A stretch of 64,000 nucleotides of DNA from a marine bacterium B5-7 (GCA_021604525.1 BQJD01000012.1:1-64000); one strand, 5' to 3'. Positions 1 through 9,590 are shown, numbered from the stretch's first letter. Made by a program: numbers and translations. Notes: generated by a model not told the origin, from the letters alone.

Positions 1-683
1 CGTTTTTCTGTTAATGCCGATGCCACCAGACCGGTTGGAACGGCGACGACACCAAGGCCCAGAACGAGTATGACGAAAGTAAAGATCCGCCCGCCCAGGG
101 TTACCGGATAAATGTCTCCGTAGCCAACAGTGGTCAACGTAGTCACCGCCCACCACATGCTGTGCAGGATCGACTTGAATTGATCCGGTTGGGCGGCGTT
201 CTCAAAATAATAAATGCCAACCGAAGCCAGGTAGAGCAAAACGACTATCATGAACCCGAATAATATGAGTTCGTGACGAACATCAAAAAAGGCCGTTGCC
301 AGGCGTTGTGCGGCACGGCTATATCTGAACAATTTGGCGATCCGTAGCAGGCGAAATATTCTTAGTACCCGAAGCGATCGCAGATCCAGTCCAGTTGCCA
401 GATAAAATGGCGCGATGGCGGCCAGGTCGATGAGTCCGTAGAAGCTGAATATGTAACGTAATCGCGATTTGGACGCTATCAGTCGTAGCAGGTACTCGGC
501 AGTAAAAATTACCACGACGACGAGTTCGAATACGTCGAAGGCATGTTGCCACTTCGTCGAAAGATCGGGGAGCGTCTCCAGGGTGAAGGCGACTATGGAG
601 GCTACGATCAGGATCTGGATGATGATAGCGAAATGCCGACCGATCGCCGTATGTTCGTCTATCAGACGCAATGTGCTTTTCAT
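1..683 (-). CDS. Voltage-gated potassium channel, six-TM type (3' end cut by window)
   Basis: An inner-membrane ion channel. The 227 visible codons cover the voltage-sensor and pore domains. An S4-like helix at residues 102-120 has arginines at 102, 105, 108, 111 and 114. The pore helix is followed by the K+ selectivity filter TVGYGD at 185-190, then the last membrane helix up to the window edge. The C-terminus lies outside the window. The start ATG at 683 lies six bases beyond the stop of the upstream glutathione transferase gene, so the two are probably cotranscribed. Membership of the Kv/KvAP-like bacterial family is clear. Gating and physiological role cannot be read from sequence. Confidence 0.93.
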   Translation of the reverse strand, partial: MKSTLRLIDEHTAIGRHFAIIIQILIVASIVAFTLETLPDLSTKWQHAFDVFELVVVVIFTAEYLLRLIASKSRLRYIFSFYGLIDLAAIAPFYLATGLDLRSLRVLRIFRLLRIAKLFRYSRAAQRLATAFFDVRHELILFGFMIVVLLYLASVGIYYFENAAQPDQFKSILHSMWWAVTTLTTVGYGDIYPVTLGGRIFTFVILVLGLGVVAVPTGLVASALTEK

Positions 684-688
684 GACGG

Positions 689-1315
689 CTATTGGCTCGC
701 GACCATGTCACTGTCCTGTGTATCACGGACGCGAGCCCGTGATAAGGCATCGCGAGCCAGTACCCGATCGGCATAACCGTTTACATTATCGGCGTTGATT
801 TCGAACTTTGCCCCTCGGGCCCATGACAAGGTATGTCCACACAGGATGTCAGCGATCGTAAATTCATCGCCCATCAAGAACTCACGCTCACCGAGTTTTT
901 GTCCAAAGGTATCGATCGACCGCGAAAACTCGCGACGACAGGCAGGCAGGATCTCGGCGACACGCAGTTTTTCAGGATACAGATAGGCGTTCTTCGCATA
1001 GTTCCACAAGGGTGGTTCAATGTCGGTCATGACGAAGTAGTTCCATTCATCAAAGCGGGCACGGTCACGGGTGCCAGGCGTCGGCGCTAGTCGAGTCTGT
1101 GGATGCTGATCAGCCAGGTAAGTACAAATGGCAGCAGATTCAGTGATTACGAAATCGTCGTCCTTCAGTATGGGAATCTTGCGTCCGGGGTTTAATTCCT
1201 TAACGGCTGCATCGCGCGGCGTGTGAATTTTCAGGTCATATTCTGCCCCGATCTCTTCAAGGGTCCATACGACGCGAATACCGCGGGATTTCGTGGCGGT
1301 GTAAAGCTGGTACAT
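689..1315 (-). CDS. Glutathione S-transferase family protein
   Basis: A 208-residue cytosolic protein with the two-domain GST layout. The thioredoxin-like N-terminal half carries the cis-proline in KIPIL (P48) and the glutathione-binding E59-S60 pair in ITESAA. The all-helical C-terminal half has the N-capping box FTIAD (D156). The length is normal for the family. It is the first gene of a probable two-gene unit with the K+ channel gene and is divergent from ubiK, with 140 bp between them for both promoters. The pairing with a K+ channel recalls the glutathione link of Kef systems, but this channel is not Kef-like. The substrate is unknown. Confidence 0.9.
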   Translation of the reverse strand: MYQLYTATKSRGIRVVWTLEEIGAEYDLKIHTPRDAAVKELNPGRKIPILKDDDFVITESAAICTYLADQHPQTRLAPTPGTRDRARFDEWNYFVMTDIEPPLWNYAKNAYLYPEKLRVAEILPACRREFSRSIDTFGQKLGEREFLMGDEFTIADILCGHTLSWARGAKFEINADNVNGYADRVLARDALSRARVRDTQDSDMVASQ

Positions 1316-1455
1316 CGGAGTTTTTCCTTAAAGCGGGTTGGATTCCAGACATTACGAAGTGTCTTTACAACTGTCAATAGAGGCTCAAAAGGTGACACGT
1401 ACTGTTATAATTTCACTTTATTAAGCTCTGCCTTTGACTGGACCTGTGACTGATC

Positions 1456-1701
1456 GTGGTAGTTAAAAATATTGTAGGCGCGGTAAACGCAATACTTCCG
1501 GAACGTCTCAGTGAGGACGTTAAAAAGAATGTCCGGGCAGCGGTGCGTTCAACAATCGAGAAGATGGATCTTGTGTCGCGCGAGGAACTGGAAGTACAGC
1601 GCCAGGTATTGCAGCGTACTCGCCACAAACTCGAGGCGATGGAAAGCCGGGTCGCCGAGCTCGAGCAACGCCTCGCGAAATCCGTCGACCGCCCATCCTA
1701 A
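1456..1701 (+). CDS. ubiK: Ubiquinone biosynthesis accessory factor UbiK (BMFP family)
   Basis: A small coiled-coil protein of 81 residues. It matches the UbiK/YqiC family in its central MDLVSREELEVQ segment and in the C-terminal heptad helix with KLEAMESRVAELEQRL. In Enterobacteria UbiK binds UbiJ and helps the aerobic ubiquinone-synthesis complex; that role is inferred here by family. The start is a GTG at 1456, since an in-frame TGA lies at 1447-1449. The N-terminus is slightly short for the family and the Shine-Dalgarno signal is weak, so the start is the least certain part. It stands alone between divergent gst and co-directional ettA. Confidence 0.85.
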   Translation: MVVKNIVGAVNAILPERLSEDVKKNVRAAVRSTIEKMDLVSREELEVQRQVLQRTRHKLEAMESRVAELEQRLAKSVDRPS

Positions 1702-1855
1702 GATCCGGCGTTAAAGGCTGTACACACCACCGGTTATTCCCACCATGTTGCATCCTTTAGTGTGTATGGCACTATCCCCGCACCGCGAGCCGTCTCGTCT
1801 GTAAATAATGCGGTGAAACCGCGAACCAACTTTTAATCTCAAGGATCGTATTTCG

Positions 1856-3523
1856 ATGTCCCAGTATATTTACACCATGATTGGCGTCAGCAAGACCGTG
1901 CCGCCGCGGCGCCAGATCCTGCACGATATTTCCCTGTCGTTTTTCCCCGGTGCCAAGATCGGTGTTCTCGGATTGAACGGCAGCGGAAAGTCGACCCTGC
2001 TGCGCATCATGGCCGGGATCGATACACAAATTGAAGGCGAGGCCCGCCCTCAGGCAGGAATTTCGGTAGGATTTTTGCCGCAGGAACCGGCGCTTGACGA
2101 AACCCGCGATGTGCGTGGCAATGTCGAACAGGCACTCGCCAACGTCATCGACGCCCTGTCGGAACTAGAGAAGGTGTATGCGGCATATGCAGAACCCGAT
2201 GCGGATTTCGACGCCCTTGCCAAGCGCCAGAGCGAACTCGAAGACATCGTCCAGGCGAGTGATGGACACAATCTTGAGCGTCAACTCGAGGTCGCCGCCG
2301 ACGCACTGCGGTTGCCCCCCTGGGATGCCGATGTCTCGCGCCTGTCGGGTGGTGAGCGTCGACGAGTTGCACTGTGTCGATTGTTATTGTCAAAGCCCGA
2401 CATGTTACTGCTGGATGAGCCGACCAATCATCTCGACGCCGAATCGGTGGCTTGGCTGGAGCGATTCCTGCACGACTATACCGGCACGGTGGTAGCGGTC
2501 ACCCACGACCGTTATTTCCTCGACAACGTTGCCGGTTGGATCCTTGAACTCGATCGTGGATACGGTATTCCCTGGAAGGGTAATTACTCATCGTGGCTGG
2601 AACAAAAGGAAGCACGACTGGAACAGGAACAGAAGCAGGAGTCGGCCCGCATCAAGGTCATGAAGCAGGAACTTGAATGGGTGCGGAGCAATCCAAAAGG
2701 ACGGCAGGCGAAAGCGAAGGCGCGCTTGAAACGTTTCGACGAACTACAGAACAGCGATTTTCAAAAACGCAACGAAACCAACGAGATCTACATTCCACCC
2801 GGTGAACGTCTTGGCGAACAGGTCATTGAAACCAACGGATTATCCAAGCGATTTGGCGACAAGGTATTGTTTGAGGATTTGTCCTTCAGCCTTCCTCGTG
2901 GTGGCATCGTCGGTGTGATCGGTGGCAATGGTGCCGGTAAAACGACCCTGTTCAGGATCCTCACCGGCGCTGAACAGCCTGATGAAGGCAATCTTAAAAT
3001 CGGATCGACCGTGCAACTGGCTGCGGTGGATCAAAGTCGCGATAGTCTTGATGACAGTAAGACGGTATGGGCAGAGATTTCCGATGAACTCGAAAATATC
3101 ATGGTTGGTCGGTTCGAGATGTCATCGAGGGCTTATGTCGGACGATTCAATTTTAAGGGTTCAGATCAACAGAAGCGGGTTGGCGACCTGTCCGGCGGTG
3201 AGCGAAACAGAGTTCATCTCGCCAAGCTCTTAAAGTCTGGTGGCAACGTCCTGCTTCTCGACGAACCAACCAACGATCTCGACGTCGAGACTTTGCGCGC
3301 GTTGGAAGAAGCATTGCTGGTCTTTCCGGGTTGTGCTGTCGTCATCAGTCATGATCGCTGGTTTCTTGATCGAATCGCCACACATATCCTTGCCTTTGAA
3401 GGCGATTCCAGAGTTGAGTGGTTCGAGGGCAACTACCAGGAATACGAGGTCGACCGTAGACGACGCCTGGGTGATGAAGCCGACCGCCCGCATCGCGTAC
3501 ATTACCGACGAATTGACGCCTGA
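1856..3523 (+). CDS. ettA: Energy-dependent translational throttle protein EttA (ABC-F)
   Basis: A soluble ABC-F ATPase of 555 residues with two nucleotide-binding domains and no membrane part. The first domain has Walker A GLNGSGKST at 39-47, signature LSGGE at 163-167 and Walker B DEPTNHLD at 187-194. A charged linker rich in Lys, Glu and Arg follows. The second domain has GGNGAGKTT, LSGGERNR and DEPTNDLD. The length and the full-length similarity to the EttA type set it apart from Uup or YheS. EttA binds the ribosomal E site and gates entry into elongation according to the ATP/ADP ratio. It is a single gene, convergent with lpxH. Confidence 0.95.
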   Translation: MSQYIYTMIGVSKTVPPRRQILHDISLSFFPGAKIGVLGLNGSGKSTLLRIMAGIDTQIEGEARPQAGISVGFLPQEPALDETRDVRGNVEQALANVIDALSELEKVYAAYAEPDADFDALAKRQSELEDIVQASDGHNLERQLEVAADALRLPPWDADVSRLSGGERRRVALCRLLLSKPDMLLLDEPTNHLDAESVAWLERFLHDYTGTVVAVTHDRYFLDNVAGWILELDRGYGIPWKGNYSSWLEQKEARLEQEQKQESARIKVMKQELEWVRSNPKGRQAKAKARLKRFDELQNSDFQKRNETNEIYIPPGERLGEQVIETNGLSKRFGDKVLFEDLSFSLPRGGIVGVIGGNGAGKTTLFRILTGAEQPDEGNLKIGSTVQLAAVDQSRDSLDDSKTVWAEISDELENIMVGRFEMSSRAYVGRFNFKGSDQQKRVGDLSGGERNRVHLAKLLKSGGNVLLLDEPTNDLDVETLRALEEALLVFPGCAVVISHDRWFLDRIATHILAFEGDSRVEWFEGNYQEYEVDRRRRLGDEADRPHRVHYRRIDA

Positions 3524-3561
3524 GTTTTTCCTGAGGGAACGAGTATGCGTACTAATTTATC

Positions 3562-4374
3562 TCAACTACCCAACGTATTGAATTCGATCTTCTGCAGGCC
3601 ATCGAGGAGATAGGTGATGCCGTAGCTGTTTACCTCGAGGCTGTTCGATTCATCAAACCAGGCACCGAGCACTACCCGGTATGCAGGTTTGCCGTCGACA
3701 TCAAGTGAGTGAATTGCCGGACGATGGGTGTGGCCGTGAATCATGATCCGGCAGTCATGCTGACGCAGGGCGTCATCAATGGCTGCGGCACTAACGTCCA
3801 TGATATCCATGGATTTGGATGATTTGCCCGACTCGCTGATACGGCGGGCTTCGTGTGCATAGGCGAGTCTTTCGTTGATGGACTTGCTCAGAAACTCGCT
3901 CTGCCATTGTGGATTGTGAACCATCTGTCGAAACTGCTGATGCTCGGTATCGTCTGTACAGTAGGCGTCACCATGGCTTAACAGGATGGTGTGGCCAGAA
4001 ATTTCGAGGTAGCACGGGTCTGGCAGCAGGGTGCAGCCGGTCTGTTGGCAAAAATCATTGCCGATGAGGAAATCGCGATTGCCGTGCATCAGATAGACGG
4101 TGCAGCCGGATGCGTCGGTAAAACGCTCCAGTAACTCAACCATTTCACTATAGCCGCAAGTCTCAGCAGCGTCGTCGCCTATCCAGAATTCGAACAGATC
4201 GCCGAGGATAAATAACACGTCAAGGTTGTTTTCATTGTTTTTGCCATGATGTCCGAGCCAGGCTTTAAAGCGTTGTGCGATGTCGGGGTGCTCAGCGCCG
4301 AGATGCAGATCGGAGATAAATTCGGCTCTTTGGGTGTCACCGAGTTGTATGCGTGCCGTTGTGTCAGTGGTCAT
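3562..4374 (-). CDS. lpxH: UDP-2,3-diacylglucosamine diphosphatase LpxH
   Basis: A peripheral inner-membrane calcineurin-like phosphoesterase that converts UDP-2,3-diacylglucosamine to lipid X in lipid A synthesis. Metal-binding motifs are all present: ISDLHLG (D22, H24), GDLFEFWIGD (D59), HGNRD (N99), LLSHGD (H134) and a late GHTHRP. I chose the ATG at 4374, giving 270 residues. The frame stays open to an ATG at 4467, but those extra 31 residues do not resemble LpxH. Even from 4374 the protein is slightly longer than the usual 240 residues. It is divergent from the ilv operon and convergent with ettA. Confidence 0.92.
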   Translation of the reverse strand: MTTDTTARIQLGDTQRAEFISDLHLGAEHPDIAQRFKAWLGHHGKNNENNLDVLFILGDLFEFWIGDDAAETCGYSEMVELLERFTDASGCTVYLMHGNRDFLIGNDFCQQTGCTLLPDPCYLEISGHTILLSHGDAYCTDDTEHQQFRQMVHNPQWQSEFLSKSINERLAYAHEARRISESGKSSKSMDIMDVSAAAIDDALRQHDCRIMIHGHTHRPAIHSLDVDGKPAYRVVLGAWFDESNSLEVNSYGITYLLDGLQKIEFNTLGS

Positions 4375-4571
4375 GTATTGGGCGCTTGGAAAATGATTTG
4401 CCGTTACTTGTGTGCCATCCAAGGTTATCGAATGGTCGACAAATCGGTTTTCATCGGAATTTTTCATGTCATCGGGCGATTCTGACAGAGTTTCAGATCG
4501 GGTTTGAAAGTATCGGTTTTACGACCGAATTGCCATGCTTGTTTATTGCAAACCTTACCCGATAGGGTAAT

Positions 4572-4600
4572 TTACCTTCACCACGCGGCGCGTTTATACT
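4572..4600 (+). promoter_or_regulatory. Possible sigma70 promoter for ilvIHC
   Basis: A good -10 hexamer TATACT lies at 4595-4600. Seventeen bases upstream is a weak -35, TTACCT at 4572-4577. A start of transcription near 4607 would leave a leader of about 55 bases before the ilvI start. The call rests only on hexamer match and spacing. Confidence 0.35.
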
Positions 4601-4662
4601 AGCGAGTTCATTTGCGCCCTGATTTGCAGGGCCTTTTCCAGACGATTAATTTGAGGTGGACC

Positions 4663-6405
4663 GTGGAACTGACTGGTGCGGATATCCTGGTACGCTGCCT
4701 GCAGGACGAAGGTATTAAACATATTTTCGGCTATCCGGGCGGCGCAGCGCTGCATATTTACGATGCATTGTACAAGCAGGACGTCGTAAAGCACGTACTG
4801 GTTCGTCATGAGCAGGGCGCCACCCACGCAGCCGACGGCTATGCGCGGGCGACCGGCAAGCCCGGCACGGTCCTGGTTACATCCGGACCCGGTGTGACCA
4901 ACACGGTCACCGGAATCGCCACCGCCTACATGGACTCCATTCCCATGGTGGTTTTCTCCGCACAGGTTTCAACCGCAGTGATTGGAGATGACGCCTTTCA
5001 GGAGGTCGATGCTATCGGCATCACCCGGCCATGCGTCAAGCATAATTTCCTGGTGAAAGACGTTCGTGATCTGGCCGTCACTATCAAAAAGGCTTTTTAT
5101 ATCGCCACCACCGGCCGCCCCGGTCCGGTTCTCGTCGACGTTCCCAAGGACGTCACTGCGGCTATCACCGAGTACGAATATCCCGAACGTATCGATATGC
5201 GATCCTATTCACCGTCGAGCCGCGGTCACCCCAAGCAGATTGCCCGTGCTGCCGAACTATTATTGTCCGCCAAGCGACCGATCATCTATACCGGTGGCGG
5301 CATCGTGATGGGAAAGGCCCATCAGGAGCTGACTGCACTGGTGAAGCATCTTGGCTATCCGTGCACCAACACCTTGATGGGGCTTGGCGGATTTCCGGGT
5401 GATGATCCACTGTTTATCGGCATGCTCGGCATGCACGGTACCTATGAAGCCAACATGTCCATGCACGAGTGTGATGTAATGCTTTGTATCGGTGCCCGTT
5501 TCGACGACCGTATTACTGGTGATGTGAAAAAGTTTTCGCCGTTTGCGCGAATTATTCACATCGATATCGATCCGGCCACAATTGGCAAGGTGGTATCGGC
5601 GGAGATTCCGATCGTGGGTCAGGCTGGTGCCGTATTGAAGGAACTGCTTGCCGCGATCAAGCGATCGGATCGCACTCCCGATAGCGAGGCACTGAAGACA
5701 TGGTGGAAGCAGATAGATGACTGGCGGGCTGTTAAAAGTCTTGAGTACGATCGTAAAAACACCAAGGTCATCAAACCGCAATACGTGATCGAAAAACTCT
5801 ATGAGCTGACCGGGGGCGATGCTTATGTAACCTCCGATGTAGGCCAGCACCAGATGTGGGCGGCGCAGTACTACAAGTTCACGGAGCCGATGCGCTGGAT
5901 TAACTCGGGCGGTCTTGGCACCATGGGCTTCGGTCTGCCGGCTGCCATGGGTGTGAAGATGGCTCTGCCGGACGCCACCGTCGCCTGTGTCACTGGTGAA
6001 GCCAGTATCCTGATGTGCATTCAGGAACTCGCTACCTGCAAGCAGTATGATTTGCCCATCAAGATAATCAACCTGAACAATCGTTATCTTGGCATGGTGC
6101 GCCAGTGGCAGGAGTTTTTCTACGACAGACGATATTCGCATTCGTATATGGATGCGCTACCTGATTTCGTGAAGATGGCGGAAAGTTTTGGTCACCGCGG
6201 AGTGTTGATCGATAATCCAGCCGACGTTGAAGGTGCTTTGAAAGAAGTACTGGCCGATAAGGATAATTTGTACTTCATGGACTTCATCACCGATCAAAAG
6301 GAAAACGTCTATCCGATGATTGCTGCTGGTAAGGGTCATCACGAGATGGCGTTGCAACCCGGCAGTCTTGTCGATGACTCGGTGACCGAAAGGGAGCTCG
6401 CCTGA
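4663..6405 (+). CDS. ilvI: Acetolactate synthase, large catalytic subunit
   Basis: A thiamine-diphosphate enzyme making 2-acetolactate (valine, leucine) or 2-aceto-2-hydroxybutyrate (isoleucine). It has 580 residues in the N-terminal PYR domain, central FAD/NADP-fold domain and C-terminal PP domain. The catalytic Glu is E50 in RHEQGA. The ThDP/Mg motif begins GEAS (446-449) and runs to NLNNRYLG. The family norm is GDGS or GEGS, so the Ala at 447 is a mild oddity. I placed the start at GTG 4663 because GAGGTGG sits just upstream and the N-terminus then reads like the family. The frame is open to 4612. ilvH follows two bases after the stop. Confidence 0.95.
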   Translation: MELTGADILVRCLQDEGIKHIFGYPGGAALHIYDALYKQDVVKHVLVRHEQGATHAADGYARATGKPGTVLVTSGPGVTNTVTGIATAYMDSIPMVVFSAQVSTAVIGDDAFQEVDAIGITRPCVKHNFLVKDVRDLAVTIKKAFYIATTGRPGPVLVDVPKDVTAAITEYEYPERIDMRSYSPSSRGHPKQIARAAELLLSAKRPIIYTGGGIVMGKAHQELTALVKHLGYPCTNTLMGLGGFPGDDPLFIGMLGMHGTYEANMSMHECDVMLCIGARFDDRITGDVKKFSPFARIIHIDIDPATIGKVVSAEIPIVGQAGAVLKELLAAIKRSDRTPDSEALKTWWKQIDDWRAVKSLEYDRKNTKVIKPQYVIEKLYELTGGDAYVTSDVGQHQMWAAQYYKFTEPMRWINSGGLGTMGFGLPAAMGVKMALPDATVACVTGEASILMCIQELATCKQYDLPIKIINLNNRYLGMVRQWQEFFYDRRYSHSYMDALPDFVKMAESFGHRGVLIDNPADVEGALKEVLADKDNLYFMDFITDQKENVYPMIAAGKGHHEMALQPGSLVDDSVTERELA

Positions 6406-6407
6406 TC

Positions 6408-6899
6408 ATGAGACGGATACTTTCCCTGTTAATGGAAAACGAGTCCGGTGCGCTTTCACGGGTTGCCGGTCTGTTCTCGGCACGTGGATACAACATCGAG
6501 TCGTTGACCGTGGCACCGACAGAAGACCATTCGCTGTCAAGACTAACCCTGGTTACCAAGGGCTCTGATCAGGTCATCGAGCAAATTACCAAGCAGCTTA
6601 ACAAGCTGGTGGATGTGGTGAAGCTGATGGATTTGACCGACGGCGCTCATATCGAGCGTGAGTTGATGCTGGTCAAGGTCCTGGCGCGTGATGATTTGCG
6701 CGAAGAAGTGAAACGACTGGTGGATATATTCCGGGGTCGTATTATCGATGTCACAAACGATACTTATACGATCGAGCTAACCGGCAATGGCGACAAGATC
6801 GACGCATTCATCGATGCGTTGTCGGTGACCGATATCGTTGAAGTCGTGCGCTCGGGTATCTCCGGTATTGCGCGTGGTTCCCGCGCCCTCAAACTCTAG
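6408..6899 (+). CDS. ilvH: Acetolactate synthase, small regulatory subunit
   Basis: A 163-residue regulatory partner of the large subunit. It has an N-terminal ACT domain (ENESGALSRVAGLF through the first 75 residues), which binds valine for feedback inhibition in characterised enzymes, and the C-terminal ALS small-subunit domain with the conserved RELMLVKV segment. The length is exactly that of proteobacterial IlvH. It starts two bases after the ilvI stop, so the two subunits are translationally linked. ilvC follows after 52 bp, and the three genes form a standard branched-chain amino acid operon. Confidence 0.97.
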   Translation: MRRILSLLMENESGALSRVAGLFSARGYNIESLTVAPTEDHSLSRLTLVTKGSDQVIEQITKQLNKLVDVVKLMDLTDGAHIERELMLVKVLARDDLREEVKRLVDIFRGRIIDVTNDTYTIELTGNGDKIDAFIDALSVTDIVEVVRSGISGIARGSRALKL

Positions 6900-6951
6900 T
6901 TTGGTTAACTAGTTAATATTTCAAAATTCCTCATTATTCCAAGGATACAAA

Positions 6952-7968
6952 ATGCAAGTTTTCTATGATAAAGACGCTGATCTCAGCATCATTCGTGGCA
7001 AGACCGTTGCCATAATCGGTTACGGATCCCAGGGGCATGCCCACGCCAATAACCTCAAGGAGAGTGGCGTCAACGTCATTGTGGGTCTGCGTAACAGCTC
7101 ATCGTCGGTAGCCAAGGCAGAAAAATCCGGCCTGACCGTGAAGCCGGTGAATGAAGCCGCCGCCGAAGCAGACGTTGTAATGGTGCTGGTTCCTGACGAG
7201 TTACAGGCAAAGCTCTATGAGGACGAGCTCAAGGGGAATATGAAACAAGGTGCGGCATTGGCGTTTGCCCACGGTTTCAATATTCACTTCGGCTATATCA
7301 AGCCCCGTGAAGATATGGATGTATTCATGGTAGCCCCGAAAGGTCCGGGTCACCTGGTTCGCTCAACCTATGTTGCAGGTGGTGGCGTGCCGACGCTAAT
7401 TGCTGTTCATCAGGATGCGACCGGTAATGCGCGCGACATCGCGATGTCCTACGCCAGTGCTAACGGTGGTGGACGCGCAGGAATTATCGAAACTTCATTT
7501 CGTGAAGAAACCGAGACCGATCTATTTGGCGAACAGGCTGTTCTGTGCGGTGGCGCCACGTCATTGGTCATGGCGGGTTACGAAACCCTGGTCGAAGCCG
7601 GATATGCGCCCGAGATGGCCTACTTCGAATGTCTGCACGAGTTGAAGCTGATCGTCGATCTGATGTACGAGGGCGGCATCGCCAATATGCGTTACTCAAT
7701 CTCGAATACCGCCGAGTTTGGCGATTTAACGCGTGGTCCACGGATCGTCAACGAGCAGACCAAGGCGGAGATGCGCAAGATTCTCAAGGAAATCCAGTCC
7801 GGTGATTTTGCCCGTGAATGGATGGATGAGAACGCCACCGGCGGCAAACGTTTCCCCGAACTTCGTGAAGGCGCGGCCAAGCATGGTATCGAAGAAGTCG
7901 GTACGCGATTGCGTTCGATGATGCCGTGGATAGATGCCTCGAAGATCGTCGACAAATCGGTCAATTGA
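6952..7968 (+). CDS. ilvC: Ketol-acid reductoisomerase (class I)
   Basis: A cytosolic enzyme that isomerises and reduces acetolactate to 2,3-dihydroxyisovalerate using NADPH and Mg2+. It has 338 residues, the short class I form. The Rossmann motif [10 protein letters not shown] starts at residue 23. The C-terminal helical domain carries the Mg ligands in [19 protein letters not shown] and the substrate segment [13 protein letters not shown]. It is the third gene of the ilvIHC set. The phospholipid genes follow 37 bp later and could share its transcript, as no terminator is visible between them. Confidence 0.97.
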   Translation: MQVFYDKDADLSIIRGKTVAIIGYGSQGHAHANNLKESGVNVIVGLRNSSSSVAKAEKSGLTVKPVNEAAAEADVVMVLVPDELQAKLYEDELKGNMKQGAALAFAHGFNIHFGYIKPREDMDVFMVAPKGPGHLVRSTYVAGGGVPTLIAVHQDATGNARDIAMSYASANGGGRAGIIETSFREETETDLFGEQAVLCGGATSLVMAGYETLVEAGYAPEMAYFECLHELKLIVDLMYEGGIANMRYSISNTAEFGDLTRGPRIVNEQTKAEMRKILKEIQSGDFAREWMDENATGGKRFPELREGAAKHGIEEVGTRLRSMMPWIDASKIVDKSVN

Positions 7969-8005
7969 ACCGGGTCATAGCTGACTATTTGCGGCAGCAA
8001 CAAGC

Positions 8006-8710
8006 ATGAAACACTCGCTTGTTGCCCGCGAGGGCTGGTTCTATATTCTGGTGACCCTGGGGGTCGCGCTGGTGGTGACCCTGGCCGGTGGTGGCTGGTG
8101 GTCCGTGCCTGCGTGGTTGCTGTTCGCGTTTGTTCTTCAGTTTTTTCGCGATCCGCCGCGCCTGATCCCCAGTGACATCGACGTCGTGGTTGCACCGGCA
8201 CACGGCAAGGTGGTCGCATTGGGTGAGGCGGACGATCCGTACCTGAAGCGAAGGGCGCGTCGTATCAGCATATTCATGAATGTATTCTCGATACATTCCA
8301 ACCGGATTCCCATGACTGGTGTGGTTCGCGGCCGCTGGTATCATCCGGGTCGGTTTTTCAACGCCGCACTGGATAAGGCGTCCGAGCAGAACGAGCGCAA
8401 TGCGTTATGGATTCACACAGCAGGTGGATTCGATGTGGTTGCTGTTCAGATTGCCGGACTGATTGCGCGACGGATACTGTGCTATGTGGAGAAAGGTGAT
8501 CCTGTCATGGTGGGTGAGCGTTATGGCTTTATACGCTTCGGTTCCCGAGTGGATGTCTACCTGCCCGATGATGCAACGTTTGAAGTCAAACTGGGCCAAT
8601 GGGTGCGCGCCGGCACTGATATTATTGCGCGCATCGAGCCAATGCCCGTGGTAAACGAGGTTGTTGCCTATGACATTGGCGAACAACCAGGAGTTGACGA
8701 CTATGACTGA
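8006..8710 (+). CDS. psd: Phosphatidylserine decarboxylase, short archaeal-type form
   Basis: A membrane-associated pyruvoyl enzyme converting phosphatidylserine to phosphatidylethanolamine. It has 234 residues, with hydrophobic helices at about 11-28 and 34-46. The self-cleavage site is GS at 179-180 in IRFGSRVDVYLP, where Ser becomes the pyruvoyl group. The conserved His is H97 in FSIHSNR. The usual Asp of the PADG segment is replaced by His (PAHG, H66), a departure at a residue taken as part of the self-cleavage triad in characterised enzymes. Its 3' end overlaps pssA by eight bases, so the two steps from CDP-diacylglycerol to phosphatidylethanolamine are coupled. Confidence 0.9.
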   Translation: MKHSLVAREGWFYILVTLGVALVVTLAGGGWWSVPAWLLFAFVLQFFRDPPRLIPSDIDVVVAPAHGKVVALGEADDPYLKRRARRISIFMNVFSIHSNRIPMTGVVRGRWYHPGRFFNAALDKASEQNERNALWIHTAGGFDVVAVQIAGLIARRILCYVEKGDPVMVGERYGFIRFGSRVDVYLPDDATFEVKLGQWVRAGTDIIARIEPMPVVNEVVAYDIGEQPGVDDYD

Positions 8711-9590
8711 TAACGGTACAGACCGCCCACGCAAGGGTATTTACGTTTTACCGAGCCTTGTTACTACAGCTAGTCTTTTTGTTGGTTTTTTTGCAATTGT
8801 CCAGGCGACCCTTGGTCGATTCGAGATGGCGGCCATCGCCATTTATATATCCATGGTGCTGGACGGTTTCGATGGGCGGATCGCCCGATGGACAAACACC
8901 GCCAGCGATTTCGGAAAAGAATACGACAGCCTTGTGGATGTGGTTTCCTTCGGCCTGACGCCGGCGCTGGTGATGTTCGAATGGTCGTTGTCCACCTATG
9001 GAAAGCTCGGCTGGTTGACGGCGTTTTTATATGTCGCCTGCACCGCGCTTCGATTAGCGCGATTCAACTCCGTGGATGTCAAGGACAAGCGCTACTTCCA
9101 GGGAATACCCTGTCCTGCTGCTGCCGCTTTTGTAGCCGGATGGGTGTGGGTAATGGTCGACTACGATGTCGGCGGACGAGACATTGGTATATTGAGTATC
9201 ATCATCATGGTGGGTGCTGCCCTCGCGATGGTCAGCAACTTGCCCTACAAGAGCTTCAAGGATTTTGATCCGAAGAATCGTGTTCCTTTCGTGGCGTTGC
9301 TACTCGTGCTGTTTCCTTTTGTACTGATCGCCTTTGATCCGCCACGGGTGTTATTTCTTGGATTTCTGGTCTACCTTTTGTCCGGGCCGCTGCTGTGGGC
9401 ACGCCGTCGTCGGGTCAAGGCACGGCTCAAATCGATCATGCCTGATAAAAATTCTACAGATAAAGATTCGTCCACGGCTATGTCGGGTGGCGAATCGCTT
9501 GAACCGTCCCCGGGTACAACGGAGGGCACGAAAAAGGACCCGGCAAATGACACTGCATCGAGCGCCAACGACAATACCGACCATCGCTAA
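8703..9590 (+). CDS. pssA: CDP-diacylglycerol-serine O-phosphatidyltransferase (type II)
   Basis: An integral membrane CDP-alcohol phosphatidyltransferase that makes phosphatidylserine for the adjacent decarboxylase. The family signature is complete: DG at 54-55, DG at 57-58, AR at 61-62, then G71, D75 and D79. About eight membrane helices follow to residue 240. The last 55 residues are hydrophilic, rich in Ser, Thr and Asp, and probably cytosolic and disordered. I chose ATG 8703, which overlaps psd in the usual way; the frame is open to 8661. leuA begins 89 bp downstream. Confidence 0.93.
   Translation: MTDNGTDRPRKGIYVLPSLVTTASLFVGFFAIVQATLGRFEMAAIAIYISMVLDGFDGRIARWTNTASDFGKEYDSLVDVVSFGLTPALVMFEWSLSTYGKLGWLTAFLYVACTALRLARFNSVDVKDKRYFQGIPCPAAAAFVAGWVWVMVDYDVGGRDIGILSIIIMVGAALAMVSNLPYKSFKDFDPKNRVPFVALLLVLFPFVLIAFDPPRVLFLGFLVYLLSGPLLWARRRRVKARLKSIMPDKNSTDKDSSTAMSGGESLEPSPGTTEGTKKDPANDTASSANDNTDHR

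Noticed and set aside
319-774. 151-codon minus-strand frame overlapping the K+ channel gene
   Set aside because: It is another frame of the channel DNA; the frame starting at 683 carries the voltage sensor and TVGYGD filter.
4616-4640. GCCCT/AGGGC hairpin followed by CTTTT in the ilvI leader, considered as an attenuator
   Set aside because: No leader peptide with Leu, Val or Ile codons precedes it, the stem has only five pairs and the T-run is short.
5260-6141. Long minus-strand open frame (293 codons) opposite ilvI
   Set aside because: It lies wholly inside a well-conserved gene, resembles no family, and arises from codon bias on the coding strand.
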